A stretch of DNA of 64,000 nt from a virus, in IMG/VR virus record IMGVR_UViG_3300025132_007963, positions 1-64,000 of that record, one strand, 5' to 3'. How positions within the stretch are numbered: position 1 is the stretch's first letter; the number at the start of each line of letters is the position of its first letter. The notes beneath the pieces were generated by a model. It made no database searches. It saw nothing but the letters and a program-made list of their open reading frames with translations, and had not been told where the DNA came from. This document shows, in pieces, positions 37,701-45,734 of the stretch. A program made the position numbers and the translations under genes.

Positions 37701-38245
37701 CGCAGCATGGCATAATCAACTCTTGGAAATCTATAAAAGTTTTCTTTCTTGTAACTTGAAGAAATCAATTTAAATATATTCTTGAGCCCTGTTGGGTTTT
37801 GAGCCAATAGTATTAAATGCCTTCTTCTATTTAGAAGATTTTTGATTTGCTTCTTTGATGCCTCATCTTCAACGGTTGCACCAGACTGAGCGCTCTCGCT
37901 TTTCTTCTTAGATTTCTCTTGCTTTTTTACATTATCGTACTCCTCTCTCCAATTTGCAATGGATGGTATAAAGTAAGCCTCAACACCATAAATTGGCTTA
38001 AAGTCCTTACCTTCTTTGTGCATCTTCTTAGCATGTAACACCTGGTGGGCTAGACCATTTGCATTGCCGTGATCAGTAAGAGCTAAAGCATCCATACCAT
38101 TTTTGAAAGCAAAATCCATGTGTTCTTCGGGGTACCCCAAAGCATCAAAGATACTTCCTGCAACTGAATGTGCATGAAGGCCCACAAAAGGGATCTCGGA
38201 AACGGTTCTATCTTTAAAGGTCTTCAATGATCCCCTCCAATTCAT
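34790..38245 (-). CDS. dnaE: DNA polymerase III alpha subunit (C family)
   Basis: 1151 residues, full bacterial length. N-terminal PHP domain: LHAHSVAGSIFDALGYPEEH, ALTDHGNANGL. Palm with GPGRGSAAGSLVAYAL and the catalytic pair in GYPDIDYDVADP; HAGGVVVGENLDEW; helix-hairpin-helix near QPLTSIKGLGDKAIEQI; a C-terminal OB-fold (VRVIDSNSEINTIKCWG). It copies DNA as the main replicase in bacteria. The ATG at 38243-38245 has a poor ribosome-binding site; a TTG at 38225-38227 with GGAGGGG six bases upstream may be the real start (1145 aa). A separate family-A polymerase lies at 51533-52732. Confidence 0.96.
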   Translation of the reverse strand: MNWRGSLKTFKDRTVSEIPFVGLHAHSVAGSIFDALGYPEEHMDFAFKNGMDALALTDHGNANGLAHQVLHAKKMHKEGKDFKPIYGVEAYFIPSIANWREEYDNVKKQEKSKKKSESAQSGATVEDEASKKQIKNLLNRRRHLILLAQNPTGLKNIFKLISSSYKKENFYRFPRVDYAMLRKHNEGIIAASACLGGVYAGCYWENRDQGRDAILNSMRQVTTKMMQIFGDRWYGELQWNNVPEQNELNQYIIEMHREFGVELISTADSHYYSPDAWKDRELYKRLGWLGKRPEWMSEELPVDVEEVGYELYPKNGDQMWEAYKKYSKMTDFEYDDDLILESIKRTHQIASERIEKFWPDNTVRLPDFVVPPDTTPRLALAKLSIEGARRLGFANNKEYVKRLEREVSIIDSRGFSKYFLTMKAISDKALKRQLVGPGRGSAAGSLVAYALGITQVDPIKYGLQFERFLTKGGSGYPDIDYDVADPMTLKEQLIDEWGDNMVVPITNWNTLQLRSLIKDISKFYQIPFTEVNNVTGKMIYEATPLAKKDHGITAGVYSPTFEELMKYSESLKAFLQKYPDIKTHVNALYGQTRSASRHAGGVVVGENLDEWMPLINSGGVRQTPWSEGQNVRHLEPMGFIKFDILGLASLRMLEDAIKHVLRRHHDIEEPSFEDVKKYYDENLHPDVLELDNKEVWENIFQNGKWAGIFQFTEAGAQSFCKRAKPDNIIDLAAITSIYRPGPLSAGVDKIYVSAKHNPMDVDYANETIREVTQETHGFLIFQEQIAMLAHKLGKDLSLDDGNKLRKLLTKKGTGEVQEQKDKIWCKFEAGCLEKGMKKHEAKELWEKFEYFSGYGFNKSHAVSYCVLSYQCAWLLNYYPAEWMAAFLDKEPDTRKERAINIAKSYGFNIEPLNINTSGTVWEISDDGKTLIQPLTSIKGLGDKAIEQIKLHRPFHAIEEFLFHEEIIYSKLNKKALDALVRSQTLNCLMDDRFDGLKHFHAAVALDRPRKEKNLVENIETYRPEGDFTEEEKIQYLVDLTGVFPMSLVMDENTLRRLEELYIPPISEFDQQLQVTWFIPREIIKKKTKNNKDYYIVRVIDSNSEINTIKCWGVRPGKDVIHLNRPYMAKLDYSPQWGFSSRRVASGFKLLG

Positions 38246-38420
38246 CCTTGAATTGATTCACGGAAGTCTTAACCTCTGATAATGTGTCTGTTAAAGTTTC
38301 AAACAATAGTCTATCAAGAAATATCTCTTGTTCCTTTGTTAAGCTCATAAAGTTAATTGGAAATCCAACATCCTCTTTGACTGAGCTTGGTAAGTTATTG
38401 TATATTTTATGCATTCTCAT
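38214..38420 (-). CDS. hypothetical helical protein (68 aa)
   Basis: MRMHKIYNNLPSSVKEDVGF, then helices (QEIFLDRLLFETLTDTLSEV, NQFKDELEGIIEDL). GGGGGTGG precedes the ATG. It ends inside the start of dnaE and provides the latter's ribosome-binding site, so both are co-translated. Possible replisome accessory; no family known. Confidence 0.75.
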   Translation of the reverse strand: MRMHKIYNNLPSSVKEDVGFPINFMSLTKEQEIFLDRLLFETLTDTLSEVKTSVNQFKDELEGIIEDL

Positions 38421-39283
38421 TTTGCCACCCCCAAGTATTCATTTTTTTTAAACATCTTATCACTCGGTCTCATTATTTGCACCCTTTCTTTTGAAGAAAT
38501 ATATTCTGCATAGCTTTCCCAAGAATCAATTTTGAAATACCAATTTAGGTTTGCCACATTCGATTTATCCACTATAGCATTTTTAAATATTTTGTCAAGA
38601 CTAAAATGCCTAGAGGACCATCTTTCAGAAATCGTCAAACTTTTGTCACCGCCAGTACAAGAATTCTTAACATAGTTAACATAAGACTTATATTCATTTC
38701 CATCCATTGAAAAACCTAAATATTCTCCATCCTTAACGGTCAAATTGTTGTGAGATAGAAAAAACGGTTTATTTGTAGATATTTCTTTTCTGTGTTTTTT
38801 TACAATCTCTGGTGGATAAACACCATATGGGAAAGATACATAGTACCTGTTTGGTATCATCCACTTACTAATTTTATAGCTAATAATATACGCTGTTAAG
38901 GCACCATGCATTATTGACCAACCATAACTATCTCTACGATCACGGTCGCGAGGATGGATTGGGGTGTAAAAAATTGGTATTTGACGACGATGTTCGCTGG
39001 GGTATTTAACAAATTTACTCTTTTCTAAGTGATACGGATCTTCAATGTAATCGCCCATCCTGTGCTTTATTAAGGGTTGCATATCATCATTGCAAACAAT
39101 CCATATCGTTTCACAGCCTGCATATGCACACTCAACTACAGATCTTTCTATAGCTAAATAATTTTTTGCAATTGGCTGCAGACAATCATGCCAAGGAAAC
39201 TGAAAATCTAATTCTTGACCTGCTACGGGAATAATACCTGCAAGGTGAAAGTTTCTTGTACTTTGTGGGGTTTCATTTACCAT
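38417..39283 (-). CDS. nucleotidyltransferase-like protein (288 aa)
   Basis: LAGIIPVAGQELDFQFPWHD, LQPIAKNYLAIERSVVECAY, AGCETIWIVCNDDMQPLIKH and GDYIEDP reproduce the opening of a GT-A nucleotidyltransferase fold (nucleotide-binding loop, then helix, strand with DD). A long second domain holds VSFPYGVYPPEIVKKHRKE. The usual GxGTRL loop of sugar-nucleotide synthases is not present, so the substrate is unclear. The start may be the ATG at 39281-39283 or a TTG four codons upstream. Confidence 0.7.
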   Translation of the reverse strand: MVNETPQSTRNFHLAGIIPVAGQELDFQFPWHDCLQPIAKNYLAIERSVVECAYAGCETIWIVCNDDMQPLIKHRMGDYIEDPYHLEKSKFVKYPSEHRRQIPIFYTPIHPRDRDRRDSYGWSIMHGALTAYIISYKISKWMIPNRYYVSFPYGVYPPEIVKKHRKEISTNKPFFLSHNNLTVKDGEYLGFSMDGNEYKSYVNYVKNSCTGGDKSLTISERWSSRHFSLDKIFKNAIVDKSNVANLNWYFKIDSWESYAEYISSKERVQIMRPSDKMFKKNEYLGVAK

Positions 39284-40061
39284 ATTTTGCAACAATTTCG
39301 CCAGCTGACATGTTAATAAATTTAATACTTTTAGAATTCTTGTAGTATACTTTACTGATAGACCTAACCTCTCTGAAATTTGCCTCGATCTTTATTGGAA
39401 AACGTTTTTGTTTCCCGTTACCATCAAAGCCGGATTTGGATCCCAATATTCCTTTTTCCCTCATTAATGATTCTATTTTGAACCTTGCCACTGTATCAGA
39501 GTAATCAAAATTATTTAATTGTTCATCATCCATGTATGAGATTGATACGAGGTCTTTTAGACCTCTATCACCATCAATTCTTACGGAATTGTAAAAATAT
39601 ACATCTTTTACGAAGTCATCCTCCGTATTGATTACCTCTACATCATGAGAAGCTCCAGATCGCACATTAAACCAGTCCAATACCATATACTTGGGTTCTT
39701 CTTTCTTTAGGATTATATTGTCACAAATCACTTTGTCATTGTCAAATATATAACACTTTTTGAAACTAATAATTACTTTATCAGTTTGTTTCAAAAAAAG
39801 CGATATTTTCTTTTCTTCAATTCTCAGCGATGTTGCATTTTTGCTAAATGGCGCGAGGCCTTTCATGCTAAGCTCAAAAAGCAACAAAGACCAAATCTCA
39901 TTTTTTTTTCGGCCAAAAAAATTTGGCAATTCGAAGTTTACGACTTCAAAAGGATACGGAGAATTTGTAGAGGTTACTACTATTGGATATTCATTCAAGT
40001 ATGAATACAGCACCGCTTCAATGCTGTGCCCAACAACAATGTTGTCGTAATGAAGCTCCAT
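39273..40061 (-). CDS. hypothetical protein, Rossmann-like N-terminus (262 aa)
   Basis: YDNIVVGHSIEAVLYSYLNE followed by YPIVVTSTNSPYPFEV resembles a dinucleotide-binding opening (VVGxSxxA), as in flavoproteins. The remaining 230 residues are beta-rich without a recognised domain. It overlaps the nucleotidyltransferase-like gene, so the two may act in one pathway. Function unknown. Confidence 0.7.
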   Translation of the reverse strand: MELHYDNIVVGHSIEAVLYSYLNEYPIVVTSTNSPYPFEVVNFELPNFFGRKKNEIWSLLLFELSMKGLAPFSKNATSLRIEEKKISLFLKQTDKVIISFKKCYIFDNDKVICDNIILKKEEPKYMVLDWFNVRSGASHDVEVINTEDDFVKDVYFYNSVRIDGDRGLKDLVSISYMDDEQLNNFDYSDTVARFKIESLMREKGILGSKSGFDGNGKQKRFPIKIEANFREVRSISKVYYKNSKSIKFINMSAGEIVAKYGK

Positions 40062-42317
40062 TTAAAAAATACAAATTTGTAATTCAAAATTATATTTTGC
40101 TGACACCGTTTGGTAAAACCGTAGTTGGTTTTCTAAGCGCATGGCTTGTTCATCGGGGGCGCCTAGACATGCTTCGTCAATTATAGACATCAGGTTTTCA
40201 TACATTTGGTTTTGATTCCATGTCAATTCAAACTCCCTACCTCCGGTTTGATTTGCCCAGTGTGCCCAATTACCACTATTGTACGACGTTATAAAAGTAT
40301 AAAGTTTAAATCTTGTTATTCCAGTTAAAGTATTAGTTATTACTTCTGGTTCAATTTCAGGACGCATCCATGATTGGTCTGGCTCATCAGTGAACACAAT
40401 TACTATCTTGTCTACATTTTCTCTCCAGTTTATTTTAAACTCATCCTTGCTAGGTGTTGAAGCTGTATTGCAGCACCAATCAGAATTATCAATATCGAAA
40501 TCATCACTCGAAGAAATATTTTTAATAGAAAGATACAGAGCATCTCTAAGCATTTCAGTGCTTGTGTCCATTCTATCTGAATTTAAACCAACGAAAGCTG
40601 CTAAAAAATCCTCAAAGGGTGCAATGTCTGAAATTAGATATAATCTCTCTCTTTCTAGGTCGTCTGATCTAGGGCCAACAACCAAACCCCACTGGAGCTT
40701 ACCCTCGTCTTGAAATTGAGATGCAAACCTATTTAAAGCTGAGCGAACAGCTGCTATTTCATCGTCCATAGAACCGGACCAATCAATAATAAATAAGATA
40801 TCTGTATCTTTAATTTCTTCACCGTAGTCTGTAACACCATCGCAATCATTGTCTGCCCCATCGCATACCTCTTGAGATGGAACAATCTCATCCTTACAGA
40901 AGTCTCTCTGAAACCTGTCCCACCTGTCCATGTTGCCCCATTGGCCCTGGTTGCAGATCATGTTTCCAGTCTTACAAACTCCAACATCTAAAGTTTCAGT
41001 CGGGCCGGTGTAACAAGCAACTAGTAATTCTTCATCAACAGTTTGATCACAATCTTCATCAAAATTATTACAGATTTCATTCTGCACCGTCATACCTGTA
41101 TATGGATCACATTCTTGATTTGCTAACGTAGGCAATTGAGCGCAAAGTGCAAGACATTCAGACATAGTTAAATTAGTGCATTCAGGTGGGTCATTACACT
41201 CGCAAGTTTTAAAACCCTGACCGCATCTTAGTGGTGGCTCAGAACAAGGTATTAAAACCCCCACGTCTTGCACCGTACATTCACAATTTAGGCCCTCATC
41301 AATAAGCCCATCACAATCTTGATCTAGGCCGTCGCATGGGGCGACCTCCTCTGCTGGTTGAGGAACTGTACAGGATATCCAGTTGCCAAAAGAGCAGGTC
41401 TCTAAGCCAACACCACAAGCTGTTTCGCACTCTCTAACCAGCTCTTCATCAATTTGACCATCGCAGTCATCATCGATGCCATTACATTCATCTGCTGGAA
41501 CTGCCCCACACTTATCACATTCATTTCGCTGACCTTCGTCTATTCTTGTGTCGCAGTCATTATCCTCATAGTCACAAACTTCTTCGCCAGGATGCGGAGC
41601 GTCACAGTCAATTATTTGAGCGTCGACACAGAAACCCCAGCCCATACCGCATTCATTTTCACAAAGAAACCTTCCCTCGTCTATTCTATCATCACAGTCG
41701 TTGTCTTCGCCATCGCAGGCCTCATCTCGACAAGGTTGGCAAGGGCCATGAATTAAGTTTCCTTTATTACAGACAACTCTCTGCATCCCAAAGCGACCAT
41801 CTGCCAATTCGCAATCAAACCATTGAGTTTGATTAATCTCTGTATTAGGCGGACACTCAAAGGCTAGTTCACATTGTTCTCTACGGATAATTTGGGGTGG
41901 AGGACAGTCTTCGTCTAGACCAAAATCACAGGGCTGGTATGCGGCATCACAAACAGAGACGGTTACTCTTGAACGATGAATCTGATTGTCTGGGCGTGGC
42001 GGGCAGTACCACTGCTGTTGTTCACAACACTGTGGGTTGCAGCGACAATATAACTCAAAATCTGCTGGATTTTCATCACCCTCGCATTCGCTAACAAAGC
42101 CAACTTCGGAGACCGGGGGCAAAGTTGCGCCGCCCTGATCAAAAGGAGTAAAAACATCAATTGGCACCGTGCCGCCCGTAATCTCCGAGGTTTGGCCACC
42201 AACAGCAGAGGTTACTAACGTTGGTTCTGGTTCTGGCTTTGATTTAGCGTATTCGCTTTCTGGTGTTTTATCATTACAAGAGAATAAAAAAATTAATAAA
42301 AATAATACATGCCTCAT
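40062..42317 (-). CDS. lipoprotein with six MopE-type repeats and a VWA domain (751 aa)
   Basis: MRHVLFLLIFLFSCNDKTPE is a lipoprotein signal peptide (LFSC lipobox), so the mature protein would be anchored in the host envelope. A Cys-rich region (80-190) leads to six copies of the MopE-type motif, CDGxDNDCDxxIDEG, such as ACDGEDNDCDDRIDEG and EVCDGADNDCDGVTDYG, between about residues 195 and 500. A VWA domain follows (DILFIIDWSGSMDDEI with the DxSGS metal site, then VIVFTDEPDQSW). Such architecture belongs to secreted proteins of Myxococcota and relatives, not phages. Possible roles: surface display, superinfection exclusion or adhesion. GGAG lies before the ATG. Confidence 0.93.
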   Translation of the reverse strand: MRHVLFLLIFLFSCNDKTPESEYAKSKPEPEPTLVTSAVGGQTSEITGGTVPIDVFTPFDQGGATLPPVSEVGFVSECEGDENPADFELYCRCNPQCCEQQQWYCPPRPDNQIHRSRVTVSVCDAAYQPCDFGLDEDCPPPQIIRREQCELAFECPPNTEINQTQWFDCELADGRFGMQRVVCNKGNLIHGPCQPCRDEACDGEDNDCDDRIDEGRFLCENECGMGWGFCVDAQIIDCDAPHPGEEVCDYEDNDCDTRIDEGQRNECDKCGAVPADECNGIDDDCDGQIDEELVRECETACGVGLETCSFGNWISCTVPQPAEEVAPCDGLDQDCDGLIDEGLNCECTVQDVGVLIPCSEPPLRCGQGFKTCECNDPPECTNLTMSECLALCAQLPTLANQECDPYTGMTVQNEICNNFDEDCDQTVDEELLVACYTGPTETLDVGVCKTGNMICNQGQWGNMDRWDRFQRDFCKDEIVPSQEVCDGADNDCDGVTDYGEEIKDTDILFIIDWSGSMDDEIAAVRSALNRFASQFQDEGKLQWGLVVGPRSDDLERERLYLISDIAPFEDFLAAFVGLNSDRMDTSTEMLRDALYLSIKNISSSDDFDIDNSDWCCNTASTPSKDEFKINWRENVDKIVIVFTDEPDQSWMRPEIEPEVITNTLTGITRFKLYTFITSYNSGNWAHWANQTGGREFELTWNQNQMYENLMSIIDEACLGAPDEQAMRLENQLRFYQTVSAKYNFELQICIF

Positions 42318-42319
42318 GA

Positions 42320-43027
42320 TTACTCCATGTGAGCTTTTTTGTATGCTTGTACAGAGTTAGGAAAATGTTTACTAGCAATAGAGAGACAAGCCTCTGCAAC
42401 CCTTTGTATCTCCCATTGTGCGCCACCATGAGATCTTAAAGATACGAATTTCAATAGATTATGCAAATTAACAGTTCCATAATATTCTGTATATAAGTTT
42501 TGAGGCAATATACCTCTAGCTTGCTCTCGGCATATGCCCGACTTAATCATAGATTCATACAGAGATAATGATATTGCATGGTGGTTTTTGACCATGTTGC
42601 TGGTAGGTCCATTCATTTCAAAAGAGTGGTCCTTACCTGTACAATTAACTATCGGATCAACTAAACTATCAGTGCTAGCTTGTCTATTCGATTGGTGTTG
42701 TCCTCTGAACATTTCGGGTTCATAGAATTTCATATCGACTGAAGTATACCTTCTGCTAATCTCGTTATAGGCCCAGGTTCTATGTCGATGATGTTGAGAT
42801 CTTATAAACAAAGGAACGACAAAACGCATAGTAATTGCACAGTGCTCAAAAGGACTGGTGTGATTATGAGACATGAGATAGTTAATTAGTTTAGTATCTT
42901 TTTCATCTAGTTCCTGTTTCTGTGCGCCAAAACTTACACGTGCAGCATTAACCACAGATAAATCACTACCCATGTGAGAGATATACTCCACGGAACCAAC
43001 TTTATCATCGTATAAATAAATCTTCAT
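42320..43027 (-). CDS. thyX: flavin-dependent thymidylate synthase
   Basis: 235 residues. RHRTWAYNEISRRYT carries the diagnostic RHRx7S motif (about residues 82-92); SHNHTSPFEHCAITMRFVVP is the flavin/substrate loop; ARGILPQNLYTEYYGTVNLH and LKFVSLRSHGGAQWEIQRVA complete the fold. It makes dTMP from dUMP with methylene-folate and FAD. Lies next to groES and upstream of the MopE lipoprotein; ribosome-binding site weak. Confidence 0.96.
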   Translation of the reverse strand: MKIYLYDDKVGSVEYISHMGSDLSVVNAARVSFGAQKQELDEKDTKLINYLMSHNHTSPFEHCAITMRFVVPLFIRSQHHRHRTWAYNEISRRYTSVDMKFYEPEMFRGQHQSNRQASTDSLVDPIVNCTGKDHSFEMNGPTSNMVKNHHAISLSLYESMIKSGICREQARGILPQNLYTEYYGTVNLHNLLKFVSLRSHGGAQWEIQRVAEACLSIASKHFPNSVQAYKKAHME

Positions 43028-43342
43028 TTAACCGTTGTTCTCTAAAATACCTAAAACGTGATTTTCTAAAACTAGAAAAAAAGTTTTATCACCATGTTTA
43101 ACTTCCTCAATCATCGCTCGATGAACTATGATGTCGGAACTTTTGCCAGTGAAGGCTAACTTAAGTTCTCTAAATGTCTTATTACAGTCATCAGCAATAT
43201 CCACAACAGTCGCTGGGATATACTTTTCTTCAACTGGTCGGTAATCCTCTGGTAGGAGAACCTGGCTATCTTCCTCTTTTCGAAAGTGTGGTACAACCAA
43301 TATGTGTCGGTTCGTTGGTTTAAGATTATTAAATCTAGACAT
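43028..43342 (-). CDS. groES: GroES-like co-chaperonin
   Basis: 104 residues, from ATG 43340-43342 with GGAGG. LKPTNRHILVVPHFRKEEDS, LLPEDYRPVEEKYIPATVVD, then DIIVHRAMIEEVKHGDKTFF and VLENHVLGILENN. The fold follows GroES and T4 gp31: a first strand with (K/R)P, a mobile loop, and a closing (V/I)L.G(I/V)L strand. It would cap the phage GroEL (25010-26593), although the two genes are 16 kb apart. Confidence 0.8.
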   Translation of the reverse strand: MSRFNNLKPTNRHILVVPHFRKEEDSQVLLPEDYRPVEEKYIPATVVDIADDCNKTFRELKLAFTGKSSDIIVHRAMIEEVKHGDKTFFLVLENHVLGILENNG

Positions 43343-43601
43343 CAATACCTCCTACACCTCGTTTGACTTGGTTAAAATAATCAGTTAGTTGCTCAATATC
43401 CGTATCAGATTTCATTAATCTGTATGCCCTAATAGCCAATCTCATTTCCTCTTTTGAAAGCCATGAATTTTCATTGTAGCTTTCCCTAAGATCTCTCTTT
43501 TGCTCCTTGAAAGGCTCAATTGCCTCTTCTAGGGCGACAAAAGATTTAATAAAATTTAAGATGTGTTGCTCCTTGGTTAGCAACTGATCGTCTTCTTGCA
43601 T
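43335..43601 (-). CDS. hypothetical helical protein (88 aa)
   Basis: MQEDDQLLTKEQHILNFIKS, then a long basic helix (EAIEPFKEQKRDLRESYNEN), then LSKEEMRLAIRAYRLMKSDT. The layout (long helix, then a small helical end with (K/R)(A/L)..(A/I)) is somewhat like GapR/DUF2312 DNA-binding proteins; this is a guess. AAGGAG precedes the ATG. It overlaps groES. Confidence 0.75.
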   Translation of the reverse strand: MQEDDQLLTKEQHILNFIKSFVALEEAIEPFKEQKRDLRESYNENSWLSKEEMRLAIRAYRLMKSDTDIEQLTDYFNQVKRGVGGIDV

Positions 43602-43629
43602 TATAACTCCTTTTTTGTTTTGTTTTTAT

Positions 43630-43658
43630 ATAGTAAAATATTTTTTTTGAAAAGTCAA
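43630..43658 (-). promoter_or_regulatory. sigma70-like promoter of the groES-thyX operon
   Basis: TTGACT (43653-43658), 17-base spacer, TACTAT (43630-43635) on the minus strand. Confidence 0.82.
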
Positions 43659-43659
43659 G

Positions 43660-43863
43660 CTATTTTTTAATGCCAAACTTAAATCTATACCAGGCTCTTT
43701 CATGCAAATAATAAAGCACTGTTTTTGTTACGATTTCTAGAGCACCCAGAGATGCACCAAGAGCCACATCACCCGTGAGCAGCCAACCTAGGCACATTGT
43801 GTCTATGGTGCCAACCACTCTCCAAGTAAAAGCTTTTGCAATATGTCTTTCGTGTCTTACCAT
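43660..43863 (-). CDS. DUF2061 membrane protein (67 aa)
   Basis: RHIAKAFTWRVVGTIDTMCL, GASLGALEIVTKTVLYYLHE, RAWYRFKFG. This is the clear DUF2061 pattern, (K.ltWR..gtiDT)...(EiitK..LYYlHER.W), with two membrane helices. No function is known. A weaker relative lies at 5642-5833. Confidence 0.85.
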   Translation of the reverse strand: MVRHERHIAKAFTWRVVGTIDTMCLGWLLTGDVALGASLGALEIVTKTVLYYLHERAWYRFKFGIKK

Positions 43864-43871
43864 TTAAAATC

Positions 43872-45734
43872 CTATACAAATTTTACTTCACAAGCACCAC
43901 CGGCACAGGCCAGCTCACCAGTTAAATCAGTGTTATCTTCTTCTTCGTTAACCATGGTTAAATCGATGTCACTCAAAAGATCAAACATGGCATCATATTT
44001 TTCTTTCGAGCAGTCTTCAAAAGGCGCTTGGACATAGCTCCCTCCATCGTAAGGCAATACCGATAAGCCATTGTAGCAACCTCTATTATCCCACATCCAT
44101 TCGCCTACGTCAAGCCATTCTGCATCTTTTATAGAAATTGTTGCAGAAACATTATGGGTATTTTGTCCCTTACTATGACCTGGCTTAACCCAATTATCCG
44201 TAATGTGTTTAACGCGTTTCAATAATTGCAGTGCGGATTCTGTTCTCAGCATTGCTCCAGCTGGGGCTTTTTGTGGCACGGATATCACAGCGGTGTCATG
44301 TGGTCTGAAGTATTCATCTTCTATTAAGTCTGGGCAGTTGTTTTTTAAATAACTGTAGATAGCTTCATTTTTTCCAACTCTTAAGCGTCGAATATAATAT
44401 TCAGAATGCCAAGCATGAATTCCAGAACTTGTCCCCAAAGTTAGTGAAGTTGTCCCGGCTGGCTTAACACATGTAGTTCTTGATGCTTTGTTTATACCTA
44501 ACATTTTTGCAACTCTTTCATTTTCAAGCTTAACTTGTTTTGCTGCAGCTTTCATATCAAGTTCTGTAACCAACCCAGAAGCAATGCCTGTCATTGATAC
44601 ACCAACAAGTGCATCTTTTTCTGTTGTTCTTCTCCAGATATCTCTTAGATAGTGAAAGTCAGTATAGCTAGCTTGTAAAGTACCAATGAAAGCTGCACAA
44701 CGAACACGATCTTCCAAATCTTCTTGACCCTCTACGTTAGAAACGTTAACCTCAGTAAGATTGCAAAATTGAAATGGCCGCAAAGCAATTTCGCAACATG
44801 GATTTGTACCCCAATCCTTATCGTTTGAAAAGTAAAAACCTGGCTCGCCGGCACCAGATGCTTTTACGCGATCCCATAAGCTCATAAAATATTCTTTGTT
44901 AATTTTATGTCTCAATAAGACAACAGAGTTATTTGCCCTGCCTCTTTGAGGATTTTTCTCGTACCAAGTACCCGATTTTGCAGAAATCATTTCTTGGTCA
45001 GACGCTGAAAATAGTGATATTAGAGCGGCTCGGCGGATACCTCCTGCTAAAACTGCATCTGCAATGTGACAAACAATATCATGTACCTCGATGGGTGATA
45101 GCTTGTCACCGTTGTCCTTCTCAGAAAGCATGCCTTCAAGTTTTACCAAGCATTCGCGAAGTGGTTGTGGCCCAGGAGCTTTACCGCCAGAAGTTATCAA
45201 CCTAGCACCCTTTGGTCTGATGTCTGAGTAGTCAAAGCGCAGTCTTGACCCACCATAAAAGTAAGTTCTCATCAACGCTTTCACTGCGTCGGCCCAGCCC
45301 TCAATTGAATCATTTACAAGAAATCTTCTAGTTCTTTTTGGGTTTGGCTTAAGTATTTCAGGCAACTTTTCAACATGATGTTTTTGCACACTATAGCCAA
45401 CTCCAGTTCCGCCAAGCAATAAGAACATCGCCTCTGAGAATGATCGCCAATCATCAATTGGCATGTACGCACAATTAAAAATTCTATTTGGAGCTACTTC
45501 TATCGGTTTACCGCCAAACTGCATTGATCTCATTGAAGGTAACACTTTCTTTTCTAAAACGAATTTATAATTTTTCCTAATTTGAAGCTCTAACTCTGGA
45601 AACTTCTTGATATGCATCGCCATATTACGATTTACTAATTCTTCCCAGTTTTCCCTTCTATTTTCGTCCTCTAAAAATCTAGCGTATTTCATGTGAACAG
45701 TTATATCTGACAGTATTTTACTTGATAGCTCCAT
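43872..45734 (-). CDS. nrdJ: adenosylcobalamin-dependent ribonucleotide reductase (class II)
   Basis: 620 residues, the length of monomeric class II enzymes. LPSMRSMQFGGKPIE, FLLLGGTGVGYSVQ, GWADAVKALMRTYFYGG, ARLITSGGKAPGPQPLREC, ALISLFSASDQEM, NPCCEIALRPFQFCNLTEVN (catalytic Cys), TTCVKPAGTTSLTLGTSSGI, and a C-terminal CAGGACEVKFV with the redox Cys pair. It reduces ribonucleotides to deoxyribonucleotides and needs vitamin B12 but no oxygen or small subunit. AAGGAG precedes the ATG inside the helicase's last codons. Confidence 0.95.
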   Translation of the reverse strand: MELSSKILSDITVHMKYARFLEDENRRENWEELVNRNMAMHIKKFPELELQIRKNYKFVLEKKVLPSMRSMQFGGKPIEVAPNRIFNCAYMPIDDWRSFSEAMFLLLGGTGVGYSVQKHHVEKLPEILKPNPKRTRRFLVNDSIEGWADAVKALMRTYFYGGSRLRFDYSDIRPKGARLITSGGKAPGPQPLRECLVKLEGMLSEKDNGDKLSPIEVHDIVCHIADAVLAGGIRRAALISLFSASDQEMISAKSGTWYEKNPQRGRANNSVVLLRHKINKEYFMSLWDRVKASGAGEPGFYFSNDKDWGTNPCCEIALRPFQFCNLTEVNVSNVEGQEDLEDRVRCAAFIGTLQASYTDFHYLRDIWRRTTEKDALVGVSMTGIASGLVTELDMKAAAKQVKLENERVAKMLGINKASRTTCVKPAGTTSLTLGTSSGIHAWHSEYYIRRLRVGKNEAIYSYLKNNCPDLIEDEYFRPHDTAVISVPQKAPAGAMLRTESALQLLKRVKHITDNWVKPGHSKGQNTHNVSATISIKDAEWLDVGEWMWDNRGCYNGLSVLPYDGGSYVQAPFEDCSKEKYDAMFDLLSDIDLTMVNEEEDNTDLTGELACAGGACEVKFV

